Made by a program: the position numbers and the translations under genes
In this document: positions 61,761 through 64,000 of the stretch, piece after piece
How positions within the stretch are numbered: position 1 is the first letter of the stretch
Layout of the letters: the number at the start of each line of letters is the position of its first letter
Notes under the pieces: generated by a model
The model's input: only the letters and a program-made list of their open reading frames with translations
What the model was told of the DNA's origin: nothing
Database searches by the model: none
DNA from: Aquila chrysaetos chrysaetos
Lineage: Eukaryota > Chordata > Aves > Accipitriformes > Accipitridae
NCBI RefSeq assembly: GCF_900496995.4
Contig: NC_044030.1
Location: 16,924,851-16,988,850, forward strand
Reading direction: 5' to 3'
DNA length: 64,000 bases

Positions 61761-64000
61761 TTGCCCCAAAGCCACCCCGGCACGGCTCGCCCCCTGTCCA
61801 AGCAGGCTCGGCACAAACAGCGGAGCCGGCTCTGAGAGTGAAGGAGGGGAAAGCGGCCCCGCCCGCACGCCCGCCCGCACACCCGCCCGTGTCTTGTCCA
61901 CGGCGAAGGGCTGCGTTGCCCCCCTGTTGTGCGAGAAGAGTGGGAGGCTCTTCCCTCGCCCGTGGGGGTCGGGAAGGAGGAGGGAGAGGGAGGCCGGTGG
62001 ACACCCGCAGAAGCGAGTGGAGGTTGGGGCCGTCGGGGAGACCAGGCTTGGAAATCAACCCAGGGACCTGAGAGGAGGGAGAGTTAGTAGCCCGGGGGCT
62101 AAGGAAAAGTACGGTGTGTTGGGAGGAAGAGCCGGGATGGGAGGATCGACCTGAAGGAGTCGGGCAGGGGGAGAAGATAAAGATGGTGAGCAACCAGCTG
62201 ATGAGGACGGGATGCTTGAATGAGGACAGGTGGGGCTAGCCACCCACAGGGTGGGAAGAAGGCTCAGGGCCACGGAGAGCAAGGTAAGAAGCAGCGTCAA
62301 AAGGCCCAGGATAAAAGTCATTGCTGGTACTCGAAGAAGAACTCTGAAATGGTGCTTGAGGCCAAATGTCGTATTACCGAGCAGGTGCTCAGCAAGCGTT
62401 ATCCATCCTGTGTGCGAAGTAAGGCCACCTCCTTTTGGAGAGAGAAAAAGCACAGTCGCCAAAAGCAGACCTTAGCATCAGTGCACTCATCTCCATTCAG
62501 ACCTTCTTACTGACTCTTGGCTCTGCAAGCTTGGTGGCCTCATGTTCATCAACACTATGGCCAAAAAGCTCCCTGGCAGGCCCAAACCTGCCCAAGCCTC
62601 ACGTTCAAGGTGGGGGGCAGGAGGAAGACAGGAGCAGCTTCCCCCACTAAGAAAAGCAGTGTGTGCCAAGGAGAGCAAGCAAGACGAGGGGCAGTGCTCA
62701 GCCCTCTCCAGGCTCACGTCTCCAGGCCAAGGCTGCGGCAGAACAGGGGGGAGCTGAGCATCAGCTTTGCAGGCATGAGACATTTGACCCTCTGGCGTGA
62801 TGGTTGTGGGGACAAGGAGGCAGTGAGCAGGGTCTGCCTGCGAGGAGGCTCCATTCCCAGCTCCCAGCTGTGCAGTGGCATGGGGATGTTCCTCCCCTTT
62901 AGCCAGCGGCAGCAGGAGCTGAGCTGGGTCTCCCTAGGTGGAGGGAGGATTATCTGAAGAAGGAGGAATTTGGAAAATCTTGTTAACAGAACTCTCCTAG
63001 CTGGTCATTTCTAGGGGAGCTAGGAACAGCCTGAAAAGGCAGAGCAATGTGAGGGAAAAAAAAAAAAAAATTGTTTAAAGAAAATTAAACAGGCCCAGGG
63101 ACATATTTTTCCAAACAGGAAGGCAGTCTTTAAAGGGACCAAGAGGAGTGCGGCTTAACAAGTAATTTTCAACAGCACCACTTTGTTTCAGGCAATAAAA
63201 AGACTCCAGTCTCTCTCATCATCATGCTGCTTGCCTCCCGAGCTGTGTGTTCACCTCTTGCTGTTACTTCCTCCCACACTCTCCTATTGATCATCACATC
63301 CAGCAAAGGTCTCATTTGTAATTGCTGTTCGGAGTAGAGATCCTCTGTGTGTTTGCACAAATGCTCCTGTCTCATTTTGCCACAGGGAAGGCTAAGATGT
63401 CAGACATCAGGCTGGTGGTGAACCAGTCATAGCAAATCCCGTATCCCAGGCTGGAGCAAAAATGCAGCTACGTGAAGTACTGGAAATAGTGGGATTGCCA
63501 AACCAAAGTTTCTTAGAGCACAGAAGTAACACAGGCTAAGAAAAACGCAACACTTCATACAGAGAGGCAGATATATGGCCTATTCAACTTCAAAAGCAGC
63601 GTCTGTGAAGCCTGACCAAAAATTCAAGCCGTATTTTATAGTATGAGGATTACTCATGCAGTGTTGAAAAATACCACAGAGATGCTCGGAAAACATCACT
63701 GTTTTCTTTTCAACTTGCACTTCCAGTAAAAAGCTGAATTTGTTAGTTCCCCCAGTAAAATTATTGTTGAATCTGGAGGCAATTACAAATTTCTATTTCC
63801 AAAAGTCATTGTATCTGTCTGGCTACAGACACCCACAAAACTGTACATTTCTGTGCCTGTTACTGTCTGTATCACTGTCTCCACAAACATCCCTGTCCCC
63901 TGCTCCCTATTCAGCCGTTCTTGTAAACTTTTTCTCCAGCACTGGGTGGTAAAAACTCATCAGACACAGGATAGCTGAATATCAGAGTGTCAGAAGCTAC
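61761..64000. other. CARTPT 5' flank, no recognised gene
   Basis: GC-rich to about 62.0 kb, then mixed and finally AT-rich. Open frames of up to 146 codons (62517-62957, +) show no known domain. An A run lies at about 63055-63070. Distal CARTPT regulatory elements may lie here but none can be named. Confidence 0.5.

Noticed and set aside
61333-62193. 273-, 128- and 167-codon frames around the CARTPT promoter
   Set aside because: Low-complexity by-products of CpG island sequence, antisense to or upstream of the CARTPT first exon.
1-64000. CRISPR arrays, tRNA or rRNA genes, operons
   Set aside because: Nothing with regular repeat-spacer structure, cloverleaf or rRNA-like sequence was seen, and the DNA is avian nuclear.

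Overview
The window is nuclear DNA of a vertebrate, almost certainly a bird of the Neoaves type. The evidence is 5'-truncated CR1 LINEs ending in the tandem octamer tail (on the - strand, read here as TCATAGAATCATAGAA), four solo LTRs of avian endogenous-retrovirus type (TG...CA ends, 5-bp target duplications), long AT-rich intergenic stretches and two isolated CpG islands. It is not a prokaryotic sequence; nearly all short open frames are chance.

The one intact protein gene recognised is on the - strand at 61111-61613: the neuropeptide precursor CARTPT (cocaine- and amphetamine-regulated transcript). It has three coding exons (61470-61613, 61303-61386, 61111-61218), consensus splice sites, a TATA box just upstream, a CpG island over promoter and gene, and a 3' UTR probably running to a poly(A) signal at 60202-60207. 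The predicted precursor is 111 residues with all six cysteines and the KR and KK processing sites.

Layout: 0-14 kb is AT-rich non-coding DNA with one exon-like segment (4912-4978) and an old CR1 scrap. 14.3-15.6 kb is a strong CpG island with a splice donor at 15026/15027 and exon-like segments at 16.9-17.9 kb, perhaps a non-coding or uncharacterised transcript. 15.6-41 kb is mostly featureless AT-rich DNA interrupted by three solo LTRs (23707-24304, 25251-26386, 38471-39069). 41405-42945 is a CR1 with a dead reverse transcriptase. 46.2-48.2 kb holds a decayed RhoGAP-domain gene (TAGAP/ARHGAP20-like) on the - strand. 49.9-54.2 kb holds the most unusual content: remnants of a Maverick/Polinton giant DNA transposon (retroviral-type integrase and a glycine-rich ORF on -, a protein-primed DNA polymerase B exonuclease fragment on +), with a solo LTR and a CR1 end lying between or beside the pieces and a short degenerate inverted repeat on either side. 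54.4-60 kb has no recognised gene. CARTPT and its 5' flank close the window.

In mammals CARTPT lies in a large intergenic interval between MCCC2 and MAP1B. Neither neighbour is visible here, which fits a gene-poor interval in which dead elements have accumulated; this synteny is established for mammals and only inferred for this window. No CRISPR array, rRNA or tRNA gene was seen.
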